Origin: Hemerocallis citrina | Lineage: Eukaryota > Streptophyta > Magnoliopsida > Asparagales > Asphodelaceae | DNA: 64,000 nucleotides | NCBI GenBank assembly: GCA_017893485.1 | Contig: CM030358.1 | Location: 252,257,228-252,321,227 of the forward strand | Reading direction: 5' to 3' | Shown here: one piece after another, positions 1-12,400 of the stretch | How the letters are laid out: each line of letters starts with the position of its first letter | Position numbering within the stretch: position 1 is the first letter of the stretch | Notes under the pieces: model-generated | What the model was told of the DNA's origin: nothing | Database searches by the model: none | Seen by the model: the letters and a program-made list of their open reading frames with translations, nothing else | Program-made: the position numbers and the translations under genes

Positions 1-769
1 AAAATCACCTACCTTGATTGCTTGCAGGTGAAAATTGTGATAGACTTCCCAAGAACGCTCCCACACAGCGAATCCTACATGCCACATTACTTTTTGTATT
101 TTAAGCCAAACAAATAAACAAGGAACAAAGATAAATTTCAGACTCTTACCTTTTGATGAGAACCAAAAACCCTACTCCTAGCCCTTGCCCTTGACTCTTC
201 CTCTCCCTTAACCTCACAACTTCTCAATTCAGTTGAGAGTTTTTAACTTCAGTTAAGGGCTTATTAAAACCATAAAGGAGGGCACAAATTTTAGATTTTG
301 GGCTGATTTTTGGGACTGTTTTGTGATTGTTTTGGAAGAGAATTAAGTGCTATTTTGGGCCTGATGTCAAGGGGGAAAGATTAAGGAATTCAGGAAAAGA
401 GATGAATAAGATATGGTAGTTTTAATAGAGGGAAGTACGAGCTGAAATTTTAGATTTCAAATATGAAATTTCAAATTCATATACCCCATGGAGGGAATTC
501 CTAATGCCACATGCACGTGTGACTTCACTCCCCATCACCTCATTGGGATTTGGTTCCCATCATATGCCCAAAACACGTGTGATTGCACAACACGAATGAG
601 ACACGTGAAAGTGTCACACAACTATTTACGACATTAAAATTCTGATATAATAATTCAATTTTATTCCACTTCTTAAATAATAAAATTTCATACAAGGGTA
701 ACATACAAATGCATGTGCATCATACGTGCAAGAGAAAAATTATCATTTACTATTTTACGGGATGTTACA
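1..769 (-). mobile_element. Terminal part of a long LTR (Del/Tekay-like), cut by the window start
   Basis: The right border reads GGGATGTTACA. On the minus strand this is a TGTAACATCCC start, the same kind of terminus as the two 3.5-kb LTRs just downstream. The stretch is non-coding and AT-rich with a CT-rich patch near 170-220, and I see no gene in it. LINE coding sequence resumes at 770, so this element appears to have inserted into that LINE. The other end, the internal region and any target-site duplication lie outside the window. It could be a solo LTR or part of a whole element. Confidence 0.55.
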
Positions 770-915
770 TGTCAGGCGATGGTGCTTCGTCTTGATCTAG
801 GGTTTTAATTGCCATTACCACCTTCTCCTCGATAAACGATACTTAAATACCCTCATTTCCATCAATCTTGGAGTCAATCCACAAGTCGACTAAAGAAACA
901 ATCATTCGTGGGAGG
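770..915 (-). pseudogene. LINE reverse transcriptase fragment (distal half of a split LINE)
   Basis: Minus-strand translation gives a segment like VVMAIKTLDQDEAPSPD, the plant L1-type motif that opens the reverse transcriptase domain (consensus similar to 'V..AI..L..DKAPGPDGF'). It continues the LINE piece at 10551-11080: removing 921-10545 and one TSD copy joins the two in the expected order. An in-frame stop lies upstream of the motif. The fragment ends at 769/770 where another LTR begins. It is a dead relic. Confidence 0.6.
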
Positions 916-920
916 GAAAC

Positions 921-3900
921 TGTAATGCCCCGGTTCCCAGTTACCGGACATCCGTGATGCAACCAGAATCTTTGTCTTCAAATTCATCTCAACACAGTAA
1001 TAATATAGAAATTTAAAAACTATTTAATGCCAAATAAGGTCATTACATCATCGATTACAACCATTATCTTGTTTTTGAACAAGAATACAAATTACATTAA
1101 CTCATTACATCTTATTACAAAAATTTTACTACATCTTATTACAAAATTTTTACTAACTCCTCTTGTAAAGCTATCAGCTGTCTCCTGGAATGGTAATCGA
1201 ATGATCACCGCCGAAGCTCTGCTTAGTGGTTAATCTGCTTCTCTTGGACTTGCCCATCGGATTGAGTCTTCCACTGCATGACTCTGATATTTCTGCACCT
1301 GCTCGAATGGTAGGACCGGTACCTAAAAGGTGGGGAACGTCAGTAATTCTACTGACGCAATGCTGATAAGAAACAGCGATCTCCAAACTGGCAACCGCAA
1401 ACCATCTTGAATAGAAAAAGAAACGTGTATCTTAATTCCCTAGAGTTCATGTATTCTATGGCCTAACAATTAAATACACCAGTCACATGTCTTATTCTAA
1501 TGCAAGCAAGACCTTGGAACTCTGGATACGCATGCATCCTATACTACATACGTTCCAGATTAATGCATGGCATGGCCTAATTTAATGCACAAAACCAAGA
1601 ATGCACACGATGCACGAACTCTAATGCAATTCATTTGGGAACGTATGCATTCCATACTGCATACTTCCCCAAAATCAACTTCAATGAAAACGTATGCATC
1701 CTATTCTACATACTTTTAAAAAAGTTTGCCTCTCCTAAATGTAGGGTTCAATCCCTCACCATGCATCCTACTCTTGTACTCATCCTGTTCCCAATCGATT
1801 TACCGTGTCTGAGGAGGTTGTAGTTATTCGGTCTTGTCTTTTACTGCAGTCACTATAGTGGTTGACGTGTTTGCCACTTGGTACTCGTGGACGGACCTCG
1901 CTCAAAAAGTCGGGGCAAACCTTCTGGTACAAAACCATGTAGCCATGATGTCAAAATAATTCAAAAAACAAACCCATATGCATAGGAACACGACGGCATC
2001 GAGGGTCAAATTCCCTTATCTGACTGGAGTTTCTCTCCTTGTTTCTTACACGGCTCCTTGGGAATTAACATATCGAGATACGAGATTCGTGACCTCAAAA
2101 CTTCAGAACACTATCGCTATCCCTACGACAGGAAAAGTACAACACCTGCCTATGGTCTGGTAGTACTAATGCAATTTACATATATCTAACACATCACTCT
2201 AACCCGAGACTCACTCTAATCCATTCAGTTGATAAGGGTTGATTCCAAAACTCTGTCTATTAACCAGTGGCCCTGGCGACACAATTCCTGCTCTCCACTT
2301 ATCCTAGCTTGGATTTCATCCATCACCACCGCCCGCATTCGCCTTCCTGGCATGAATTCGATGGCACCTAATCGGACGTCCAACGCCTCAACGGAATTTC
2401 TAATCTTAGGGTCGATAATTGTAGGGCATCACCCTACCCTAGTGACTAACTTGAGTCATAGCATCCTCATCAAGAGTCAAACACCATCAAGACCAGTAAC
2501 AATCATTAATCATCCCTAATAGCAAGTTCATTAACTCGTATTCACAAGTGGGGAAAAGTACTTCCAACACTTAGTCAAAAATCATGACTAACCCAACTAT
2601 GTTGTTTCTTCCTTAAACTTAGAAAGGTCATAACTCCCACAATACAACTCGGATTTGGGTGTTCTAGCCTATTCTGGAAAGCTAAAAATTTGGGCTACAA
2701 CTCTCTAGTTGACCATTACATCAGATTCACCCATCTAATTTCCCTAAAAGGCCTCACTATCAACATCCTGTGTACTTCCTGTACATTGGCTGCACCTTAC
2801 TGATAGCATAGAAATCTACTCATTCATCGGTTTGACACAAATCCAGGTTGTATGGAAAACTGAGAATGTCCTCTACAACTTTCTACTTGGTCACAAATCC
2901 AAATTATTTCATTTGTTTATCATAAAACATCATCTTTCTCAGGTGTACAAAACCATATATATTGTACTACACAAACAGAGCCTATAGCTCAAAATTTGGT
3001 TTCTGTTCTGTCTTGCAAAAATCATAACTATTACTCTACTCACAGAAACTTCTTGAAACAAGGCTTGTTGGAAATCTTAGGATGTCAACTACAAATTCCT
3101 AGTTGTACATTTCCTCAAATTCTGCTTTTACAGAGGCATAAAGTTGCAATCTTATCAGGATGTCAATTATGACTAGCAATCTTATCAGGGTGTCAATTAT
3201 GACTAAGTTCTGCACAGTACTCACTTAAAATGTCAAAATAATTCACAGGCATAACCATTGACTGTCAAACTTGTATTTTCATAAACTAGACATCATCATG
3301 CATAGCATGCACAAAAGATCACATCCCGATTCCATGTATTCAAAGAGTTCCATCTATTTCAATCATGTACAAGAGTTCTACTATTCATCAGTGACAGCTA
3401 TGATTACTCTTACTTAAATAATTTTGAACATGCCATCAAATTAAATTCAATCTTTTTCTGTAGGATCTAGATGCAGGCAGGATACTATAGTAAATATTTC
3501 AGATATAGATCATGCATCAATTAATTCTAAAATTTCCTTCAAGTTTAGGTTCTACAAAAGACAGAACCAGTCTCTACCTTACGACTCAGCCTTCAAACAT
3601 GATTTTATTAAAATACTAAATTATGTCAGAAAAATCCGAAATAATTCATGAAGCCTCTAGACATGCATAAGAACATATAGTAAAAATTTCATGATCAGAT
3701 TTCATTTATTTCGCTCTCTGGAAATTCGGGAATATAACATGCAGTTTATGTTTTATGTTTCCAGTTTCAGATTCTAAACAAATTACTACTAACAATCATC
3801 TTCATAGTTACTATTACTTGTTTCATGCAAGAAATCAAACAAGAAAGCAAGGACAAAAGTTTAGAGAACTCCACAACCTTAGGTGTAGGTGAGAAGATGA

Positions 3901-4457
3901 TAGTAGTCAAGCCTCCTCTTCTAGTTCCTTCTCCAAAAGCTGTAGATCACCTCCTCTTTCCTTCTTCTTTTACTCTCTCATTCTCTATTTCTCTAAAAGT
4001 TTCAGAATTCTGAAATGGAAGTAAGGAGAGGGGGGTTTTAATGAGTGAGGAGAGATGAGGGAGGGTGTGCATAGGGGGTCGCCGGCCTAGGGGGTGTAAA
4101 GGGTGTGGTGGCAAGGAGGTTTTTCCAAACCAAGCTCTCTAGCTCATGGTTTTGGAGATACTTTGTCATGCTCATTTCTACCCTTAGATCCTTGATGAAA
4201 TGGGGTGAATGGCTAGATGTGAATGCATGCAAAGAGAGAAAATATATTTATGGTGTAGTATCATACAATTTGACAATTGCATATGTACCACACGTATATA
4301 CTAGTATACGTTCTAGTGTCAATTTTTCTCATTCTCGTGCATCACCGTGAATGCAACCATCTATATTTATATAGAAAAATACATAATTGTGTGCAAATCT
4401 AAACTATACACGAATTATAATGCAAAATAGTTATATGCTATTTTGTGGGGTGTTACA
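921..4457 (-). repeat. 3' LTR of the gag-only element
   Basis: 3537 bp, from TGTAATGCCC to GGGTGTTACA on the plus strand, so it begins TGTAACACCCC in the element's own orientation. It matches 7055-10545 along its whole length. It carries a 32-bp internal tandem duplication near 3150-3205 that is single in the other LTR. No gene is seen in it. Confidence 0.92.
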
Positions 4458-4471
4458 TTACTCCCTCCTTA
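4458..4471 (-). other. Polypurine tract of the gag-only element
   Basis: On the minus strand this reads TAAGGAGGGAGTAA immediately before the LTR start TGTAACA. Position and composition fit the plus-strand primer for reverse transcription. Confidence 0.8.
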
Positions 4472-4659
4472 GAATCGTTCTGTCCCCAGAACGACGCTAG
4501 GGGCAAAAATAACAGACAATCATCAATGATCAAAAGATACTTTATTTGATCATCTCCAATTCCTCGAGGAACATCCTCGGCAACTGACTCTTAAAGTGCT
4601 CAATACCGGTTCACAAGCCTCAAGTGCTCAACACATCCTTCCATTTTGGAGATCAATCT

Positions 4660-5540
4660 CATCATGTGGATCATTTTGGGGCCTGCCTCATCCCGTATCC
4701 ACCGTACTGGGGATGAATCACCTTGGGGGATGTCACTCTCATCTTGAAATACTGAGGATCAATCCCACTCCATAGACCATTCTGGGGCCCCATCACACGA
4801 ACTCCCCGTGAGTGTTGCTCTCTTCCCAAAATACTGGAGATCAATCCCTCTCCACAGATCATTCTGGGGCTTATTTCATCCCTCATCTGGAATACTGGGG
4901 AATTCTGGAGTCCTCACTTATCCTTGAATTCCTTCATGGGTATTAATCTCGTCCTCGAAAAACTGGAGATCAATCCTATTTCACAGAACATTTTGGGGCC
5001 TATTTCATCCCTCACCTAGAATAATGGGGAATATCTCGCTCTTTAGATCATTCTGGAGTTAATGTCCCAATAACCTGCTTGTGAATGTTGCTCTCGTCCG
5101 TGGAATACTGGAGATCAATTCCACTCCATAGAATATTCTGGGGCCTCTTTCATCCCACGTTCCAGAATACTGGGGAATATCTCGCTCCATGGATCATTCT
5201 GGAGCCAATGTCCACAATCTTTCCCAATGAGCATCGCTCTCATCCCTAGAATACTGGAGACCAATTCCTACTTCACAGATCATTTTGGGGCATATTTCAT
5301 CCCTCGTCTGGACTTCTGAGGAATGTCTCACTCCATGGATCATTCTAGAGCCGACCTCATTACACGAACTTCCCGTGAGTATTGCTCTCGTCCCGAAATA
5401 CTGGAGATCAATCCCTTTCCACAAATCATTCTGGGGCCTATTTCATCCCTCGTCTGGAATACTAGGGAATATCTCACTTCGTGGATCATTCTGGAGCTTC
5501 CCTACTCATGATCGTTCATGTTTCATCATATCTCCCTTCT
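4660..5540. repeat. Degenerate tandem repeat, unit about 143 bp, between gag and the 3' LTR
   Basis: The phrase 'actggagatcaat' recurs at about 4840, 4963, 5105, 5250 and 5398, each time followed by 'cattctggggc' and 'catccc'. The unit is about 143 bp with an internal half-repeat of about 70 bp. It occupies the space where pol would be expected. Short open frames here are by-products of the repeat and show no protein family. Confidence 0.8.
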
Positions 5541-5861
5541 AGTGCCCGAGTCAAGTTCTTAGCATGTCTTCTAGCTCTCGGCTGTACTACTTGAGGGTCG
5601 GTGACCACTTCCTCCTTAGAAGAAAATGAGGCTTACCAAGGAGAAAGCAAAAATTTTAGCTTTACGCCTTATCCAAAACACTTAATAAATAAGCACAAGA
5701 CAAGAGATGACCCAATGCCCAAAAACTTTCATGCTTTATACAAAGTCATACTATCTTGCTACAAAACATATTACAAGTTCTTCGTCCATGGCTTGCCAAA
5801 AATGCAACTAACAAAATATATTTCTATCTTGGACCATGCACAACTTCACACTTCTTTCCAG

Positions 5862-6778
5862 TTAAGCTGAAGTTCGTCCCTGGCAAACAGGCTTCTTCCC
5901 TTTATCGACCACCTTCCGTAACTTGTCATTGGGGTTCCCCTGTAGTTGTGGACAATTCAATTTCTTATGCTCGGCTTCTCTGCAGTTATAGCAAGTGTTT
6001 GTCTGGGCTCTTTGTGAGCATTGACTCTTGAAATGACCTTGTCCCTACAAAAGTAACACACCACCATCTGACTAGTCTCTTTAAGCTTTTTGGATTCGTG
6101 AGTTGAGTTTTGCTTGTCATGGTCAGAGGTGGGAATACACTTCTTCCTCTTTTTCTTTGTCTCGGCCTCGCCCTGACTCTGACTCATATCCATTTCTGTT
6201 ACCGCGGCTCGCCTTACTAGCTTGTCGAATCGACGAATACCTAACGGAACCATCCTCGACCTCAGTCCAGGCCTAAGCCATTGCTGAAACCTCTGGGCCT
6301 TCTTTGTTTCCTCCTGGACCATTTCTGGTGCATATTGTGACAGCTGGGAAAACTTCGTCTCATATTCCCTGATAGACATATTTCCCTACTTCAAGTTGTT
6401 GAATTCCATTGCCTTTACTTCCTGCACATCCATGGGAAAGTAGTGTTGGTAGAATTCTTCAAGAAAATCTTTCCAAGTGATTGGACCTTCTCCAAGACCA
6501 CGCTTCACAAACTGCCACCATACTCCAGCATCCTTCTCCAGCAAGATTGTGGCCAGACGAACCTTGCTGTCTTCTGGAGTCATCATTACTTTGAATACTG
6601 TTTCCACCTGACGTATCCAGTCGTTATCAGCTTTTGGTTCGGCCCATCCTACGAAGACTGGCGTTTTCATCCTCTTGAACGATTCCACCATCTTTATCGG
6701 GTCTGCGGGTGCAGCAACTCCTGGTGTTCCTTGTGGCGGTGCTTGGTTTCTACTAGCTTCCATAAATGCGCCTATCAT
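5862..6778 (-). pseudogene. Retrotransposon gag (Retrotrans_gag domain, two zinc knuckles), broken
   Basis: Encodes the capsid/nucleocapsid polyprotein of a Ty3/gypsy element. Residues about 30-130 from 6778 show the Retrotrans_gag pattern (VWWQFVKRGLG, then F.E.FYQHYFP), followed by a segment starting SIREYETKFSQLSQYAPEM. The C-terminus has two CX2CX4HX4C knuckles, the second visible as CYNCREAEHKKLNC. Two lesions are seen: an in-frame TAG at 6386-6388 and a one-base deletion inside the first knuckle near 6040, after which the frame must shift to reach the second knuckle. The gag frame then ends at a TAA at 5862-5864 with no pol following, unlike intact Del/Tekay elements where gag and pol are usually continuous. 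The start at 6778 is the first methionine of the conserved frame. An internal methionine follows at once, so the exact start is uncertain. Confidence 0.87.
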
Positions 6779-7038
6779 CTGGTATACACAGGTAAGTTGG
6801 TGCCGTTGGTCCTACTGCCTTCGCCTTAAGCCATTCCATGGTGGTTGTTTCTGATTCTTCTGGATGCTCTTCAAGGAAAGAAAACACACAGGGTTCGTTC
6901 TGGATGTAGGGAATATCATAAATATAAGTGGGATAGTGCAACAATCATGGTTTTGATCTTCCTGTTATCCAAACTAAACCCAGCTATACGGCATTTTAAG
7001 TCAAATTTCCTACTGTATTAGCCTGCAATTTGAAGTCA

Positions 7039-7050
7039 GCTCTGATACCA
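7039..7050 (-). other. Primer binding site, tRNA-iMet type
   Basis: The minus strand reads TGGTATCAGAGC four bases inside the 5' LTR border. This is the usual plant initiator-methionine tRNA primer site. It fixes the 5' LTR at 7055-10545 and the orientation of the element. Confidence 0.92.
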
Positions 7051-7054
7051 CTTT

Positions 7055-10000
7055 TGTAACACCGTGGATCCCTGTTACCGGACATCCGTGACCCAACCAG
7101 AATCTTTGCCTTCAAATGTATCTCAACACAGTAATAATACGAAAATTTAAAAACTCTTTATTGCCAAATAAGGTCATTACATCAACGATTACAACCATTA
7201 TAGTGTTTTTGAACAAGAATACAAATTACATTAACTCATTACATCATATTACAAAAATTTTACCAAGTCCACTTGTAAAGCTATCAGCTGTCTCCCGGAA
7301 TGGTTATCGACTGATCACCGTCGAAGATCTGCTGAGTGGTCAATCTGCTTCCATGGGACTTGCCCCTCGGCTTGAGTCATCCGTTGTGCGACTCTGATAT
7401 TTCTGCACCTGCTCGAATGGTAGGACCGGTACCTAAAAGGTGGGGAACATCAGTAATTCTACTGATGCAATGCCAATAAGAAACAGCGATCTCCAAATTG
7501 GCAACCACAAACCATCTTGAATGGAAAAAGAAACGTGCATCCTAATTTCCTAGTGTTCGTGTATGCCATGGTCTAACAATTAAATGCACCAGTCACATGC
7601 CTCATTATAATGCAAGCAAGAGATTGGGACTCTGGATACGCATGCATCACATACTACATACATTCCAGATCAATGCATGACATGGCCTCATTTAATGCAC
7701 AAAATAAAAAAGCACATGATGCACCTACTCTAATGCAATTCATTTGGGAACGTATGCATCTCATACTACATACTTTCCCAAAATCAGCTTTAATGGAAAC
7801 GTATGCATCCTATTCTACATACGATCCAAAGAGTTTGCCTATCCTAAATATAGGGTTCAATCCCTCGCCGTGCATCCTACTCTTGTACTCATCATGTTCC
7901 CAATAGATTTACCGTGTTTGAGGAGGTTGTAGTTATTCTGTCTTGTCCGTTACTGTAGTCACTATAGTGGTTGACGCTTTTGCCATTTAGTACCCGTGCA
8001 CGAATGTCACTCAAAAAGCCGTGACAAACCTTCTGGTACAAAACCATGTACCCCATGACGACAAAATAATTCAAAAAACAAATCCACGTGCATAGGAACA
8101 CGGTGGCCTCGAGGGTCAAATCCCCCTATCCGACAGGAGTTTCTCTCCCCATTCCTTACCCCGGCTCCTTGGGAATTAACATATCGAGATACGAGATTCG
8201 TGACCTTAAAACTTGAGAACACTATCTGCATCCCTACGATAGGAAAAGTACAATGCCCGCCTATGGTCTGCTAGTACTAATGCAATTTACATATATCTAA
8301 TACATCACTCTAATCCAAGACTCACTCTAATCCATTCAGTTGATAAGGCTGCTTACAAAACTCTGCCTATCGACCAGTGGCCTCGACGACACAATTCCTG
8401 CTCGCCACTTCCCCTAGCTTGGACTTCGTCCATCACCACGGCCCGCGTTCGCCTTCCTGGCATGAATTCAACGGCACCTAACCGGACGTCCAATGCCTCG
8501 GCAGAAGTTCTAATCGTAGGGTCGATAATCGTAGGGCATCACCCTACCCTAGTGACTAACTCGAGTCACAACATCTTCATCGGGAGTCAAACACCATCAA
8601 GACCAGTAATAATCACCAATCATCCCCAATAGCAAGTTCATTAACTCTTATTCATAGGTGGGGAAAAGTACTTCCAACACTTAGTCAAAAATCATGACTA
8701 AACCAACTATGTCGTTTCTTCCTGAAACTTAGAAAGGTCATAACTCCTACAATACAACTCGGATTTAGGTTTTCTAGTCCATTCTGGAAAGTTAAGAATC
8801 TAGGCTACAACTCTCTAGTTAACCATTACCATAGATTCACCCATCTAATTTCTCTAAAAGGCCTCACTATCATCAGCCTGTAAACTTCCTGTACACTGGC
8901 TGTACCTTACCGACAGCATAGAAACCTACTCATTCATCAAAATGACACAAATTTAGGTTCTATGGAAAACTTAGCATGTCCTCTACAACTTTCTAGTTTA
9001 TCACAAATCTAGATTATTTCATTTGGTTATGATACAACATTCATCTTTCTCAGGTGTACAGAACCATATATATTGTACTACACAAACAGAGCCTATAGCT
9101 CAAAATCTGGTTTCTGTTCTATCTTGCAAAAATCATAACTATTACTCTACTCCCAGGAATTACTTGACACAAGGCTTGTTGGAAATCTTAGGATGTCTAA
9201 TACAACTTCCTAGTTGTATATTTCCTCAAATTCTGCTTTTACAGAGCCATAAATTTGCAATCTTATCAGGGTGTCAATTATGACTAAGTTCTGCATAGTA
9301 CTCACTTAAAATGTCACAATAAATCACATGCATAATCAATGAATGTCAAACTTGTATTTTCAGAAACTAGACATCATCATGCACAACATGCACAAAAGTT
9401 CACATCCTGATTTGATGTATTCAATGAGTTCTATCTATTTCAATCATGTACAAGAGTTCTACTGTTCATCAGCCACTGCCATGATTAATCTTACTTAAAT
9501 AATTTTGAACATGCATCAAATGTCATCAAATTAAATTCAATCTTTTTCTGTAGGATCTAGATGCAGGCAGGATACTATAGTAAATATTTCAGATATAGAG
9601 CATGCATCAATTAATTCTAAAATTTCCTTCAAGTTTATGTTCTACAAAAGACAGAACCAGTCTCTGCCTTACGACTCAGCCTTCAAACATGATTTTATTA
9701 AAATACTAAATTATGTCAGAAAAATCCGAAATAATTCATGAAGCCTCTAGACATGCATAAGAACATATAGTAAAAATTTCATATCAGATTCCATTTATTT
9801 CGCTCTATGGAAATTCGGGAATATAGCATGCAGTTTATGTTTTCTGTTTCCAGTTTCAGATTCTAAACGAACTACTACTAACAATCATCCTCATAATTAC
9901 TATTACTTGTTTCATGCAAGAAATCAAACAAGAAAGCAAGAACAAAAGTTTAGAGAACTCCACACCGTTAGGTGCAGTTGAGAAGATGAGAGTAGTCAAG

Positions 10001-10545
10001 CCTCCTCTTCTAGTTCCTCCTCCAAAAGCTGTAGATCACCTCCTCTTTCCTTCTTCTTTTACTCTCTGATTCTCTCTTTCTCTAAAAGTTTTAGAATTCT
10101 GAAATGGGAGTGAGGAGAGGGATTTTTAATGATTGAGGAGATATGAGGGAGGGTGTGCATAGGGGGTCGCCGGCCTAGGGGGTGCAGGGGGTGTGGTGGC
10201 AAGGAGGTTTTTCCAAACCAAGCACTCTAGCTCATGGTTTTGGAGATATTTTGTCATGCTCATTTCTACCCTTAGATCCTTGATGAAATGGGGTGAATGG
10301 CTAGATGTGAATGCATGCAAAGAGAGAAAATATATTTATAGTGTAGTATCATACAATTTGATAATTGCATATGTACCACACGTATATACTAGTATATGTA
10401 CTACTGTCGATTTTTCTCATTCTCGTGCACCACCGTGAACGCAACCATTTATATTCATATAGAAAAATACATAATCGCATGCAAATCTAAACCATACACG
10501 GATTATAATGCAAAATAATTATATGCTATTTTGCGGGGTGTTACA
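7055..10545 (-). repeat. 5' LTR of the gag-only element
   Basis: 3491 bp, the partner of 921-4457. In element orientation it starts TGTAACACCCCGC and ends GGTGTTACA. The long stretch has no gene. Its promoter cannot be pinned down by eye. Confidence 0.92.
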
Positions 10546-10550
10546 GAAAC

Positions 10551-11080
10551 AGTGAGGATACTTTTAAATATTTTGTTTTCTTGCAATCTAAGAATGGCTA
10601 GATATGTGGCCCCTTTATTGTTTGTTGTCAGTCCACCTATTCTATTTTGATTTCTATGCCCATTAGCAACCGTGTGGAAGAAGGATGTGTTCGTTTCACC
10701 TTCCTCCAACCATTGAATCCCAGATCTTTGCTTGCCACTTGGCATTCCTTTATCTGCCCTATGCGATGGGGCTCACTCATCCCTTTACTCACTTCTTCAA
10801 ATTCCTCTCTTAGTAGATCCCTCCTGCTTCTATGATCTCCAGCTCCTCAACACATCTCCTCCAATACTCTTTCTTTCTCTTCATAGTTCCATATTCATGT
10901 TTGTCCCAATTCCTAAGTTGCTTCCACAACCTTCTAATCTTATGCACCTATCGCTCCATTGCATTCGTGCCTCTCGTAGGGAAATTCCATGACACTTTGA
11001 CCACCCTTTTAATGTTGTTGTAGAGAAGCCAAGCTTTCTCAAATGGCCAAGCTTTCTCAAAGAGGTCTGCCAGATAGTCT
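10551..11080 (-). pseudogene. LINE ORF2 fragment between endonuclease and reverse transcriptase
   Basis: The minus strand encodes WLEEGETNTSFFHTVANG, the highly typical plant L1 motif located between the endonuclease and reverse transcriptase domains. It is preceded by a basic, coiled segment (IRRLWKQLRNWDKHEYG) broken by stops and frame changes. The reading continues at 770-915 on the far side of the LTR element. The upstream limit near 11080 is approximate. A dead relic that received two LTR insertions. Confidence 0.72.
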
Positions 11081-11345
11081 CCCATAATAGCCATCAAACG
11101 ACAATCATCCTCTGAAAGTTAGGAAAAGTAGTAGAGTTAGCAAAAATATCTACTCCGCCACCGTCTCCCATCAAGGAAAAGGATACAAAGCGTTCCCCAA
11201 TGAGAACTCGAATGAGCCCTAGGGTGGCACAACGTAGAAAGAGAAATAGCTTGCCACTTTTGAGGGCTCGATAGCACTAGCAACCAAATAAGTGCCCAGT
11301 TCAGGGTCGTGCATGTATTAAAATGGCACAACTAAGAAATAATGT

Positions 11346-11624
11346 TTGCCAGCCACGACAGAGAGCTCCGCAACTCAAGTAACTACGAAACCTCCGACAG
11401 TCACTGCTCAAATGACGACCAATCCGGTCACTCAAGAACTCCTCAAGCGAAGAAGGCAAGCTATCTCACCAGACATAATGGCATCTTCAAACGCACTCTT
11501 CGAAGAACCTTCAAAGCTGGGAACTTGTAATTCCAATCGAGACTACTTCCAATCCCTCCAAAGAGCCAACACCAGCACAACATCTGTCCACACACATCTC
11601 ATTAGGTCACACCCGAGCAGATGA
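11346..11624 (+). pseudogene. Gag N-terminal remnant of Tat-like copy A1
   Basis: A 92-codon frame begins at a methionine about 190 bp downstream of the possible primer site. It is rich in Ser, Thr, Pro and Gln and ends in a short positively charged segment (LLKRRRQAI). Position suggests the gag start. The sequence is low in family signal, and the capsid core that should follow is deleted. I rely on context rather than a motif. Confidence 0.35.
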
Positions 11625-11759
11625 CCACTAGACTCTTGGCTTGCTACCCCAGCCAAGAGGAATATACAATATAGTTGCTCAGATACGCAGACAAGACAGA
11701 TCAGTTGGATATTCCGCAACTGCCAAATGACTCAAACCAACATGATGCCGCCGTATATG

Positions 11760-12400
11760 AAAGTCCTCCACGACGCTGAGCTCCGATACAAGAGGATGGA
11801 AAAAATGGCATAGACACTAATTATAGTGGTTCGGAAGCTCCACCTTAATATCCAAACTCACTTCATCCACGTCCTCACTGACCAGCCCCTAATGCAGGTC
11901 CTTCACAAGTCGGAGAACTCCGGATGGCTAGTCAATTGGTTGAGTGAGTTGAGTCAACATGACATCGGCTACAAGTCGAGAACTGCAATTAAGGGCCAAG
12001 CATTGACCAAATTCATCACAGAATGCAGCATTATAGATCCATCGGAAGTACAGTAGGACTCGCCCATTTGGAGCCTTCATGTTGATGGATCCTCTTGTGA
12101 AGAAGGAAGCGGTGCAGGAGTGATCTTGCAAGGTCTGAACGAATCCATCATCTAATACTCTCTGTGCTTGAACTTCCGAGCCTCTTATAACGAGGCTGAA
12201 TACGAGGCATTGATTGCTGAACTACTCTTGGCTTGCAAAGCGGGGCAGAACGGTTGAGGGTTTTCAGTGATTCATAGTTAGTAGTAAACCAGGTTCCCAT
12301 GGAATGTGGAGCCCGATATGCCCGTATGATCAAGAATGTGGCATAGGTTAAGGGGTTCCTAGTAGACTTCAAAGATGCCTAGGTCACTCGCATTCCCCGT
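11760..12400 (+). pseudogene. RNase H and archaeal-type RNase H of Tat-like copy A1
   Basis: The frame contains HVLTDQPLMQVLHKSE and LSQHDIGYKSRTAIKGQAL, the end of the ordinary retroviral-type RNase H. It continues with LHVDGSSCEEGSGAGVIL and YNEAEYEALIAELLLA, the first two catalytic blocks of the extra archaeal-type RNase H that marks Tat-lineage elements. Stops and a frameshift near 12230-12250 follow. The close match to 46335-46946 supports the call. In a working element both domains would remove RNA from RNA-DNA hybrids. Confidence 0.75.

Larger units (their letters stand above)
921..10545 (-). mobile_element. Complete Del/Tekay-like Ty3/gypsy LTR element, gag only (non-autonomous)
   Basis: A full insertion bounded by the 5-bp duplication GAAAC (916-920 and 10546-10550). 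LTRs are 921-4457 and 7055-10545. The minus-strand orientation follows from three signs: the iMet-type primer site next to 7055, the purine tract next to 4457, and gag reading on the minus strand. The internal region is only about 2.6 kb and contains gag plus a tandem repeat block. I see no protease, reverse transcriptase, RNase H or integrase. The LTRs differ by roughly 10% over the first 300 bases by eye and much less further in, so the insertion is old. It would have depended on enzymes from a related element. It inserted into a LINE. Confidence 0.9.

Noticed and set aside
2229..2519. 96-codon frame in the 3' LTR of the gag-only element
   Set aside because: It is not kept open in the partner LTR as a conserved frame and has no family signal.
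5285..6031. Plus-strand frames opposite gag and its repeat
   Set aside because: By-products of the 143-bp repeat and of the gag complement.
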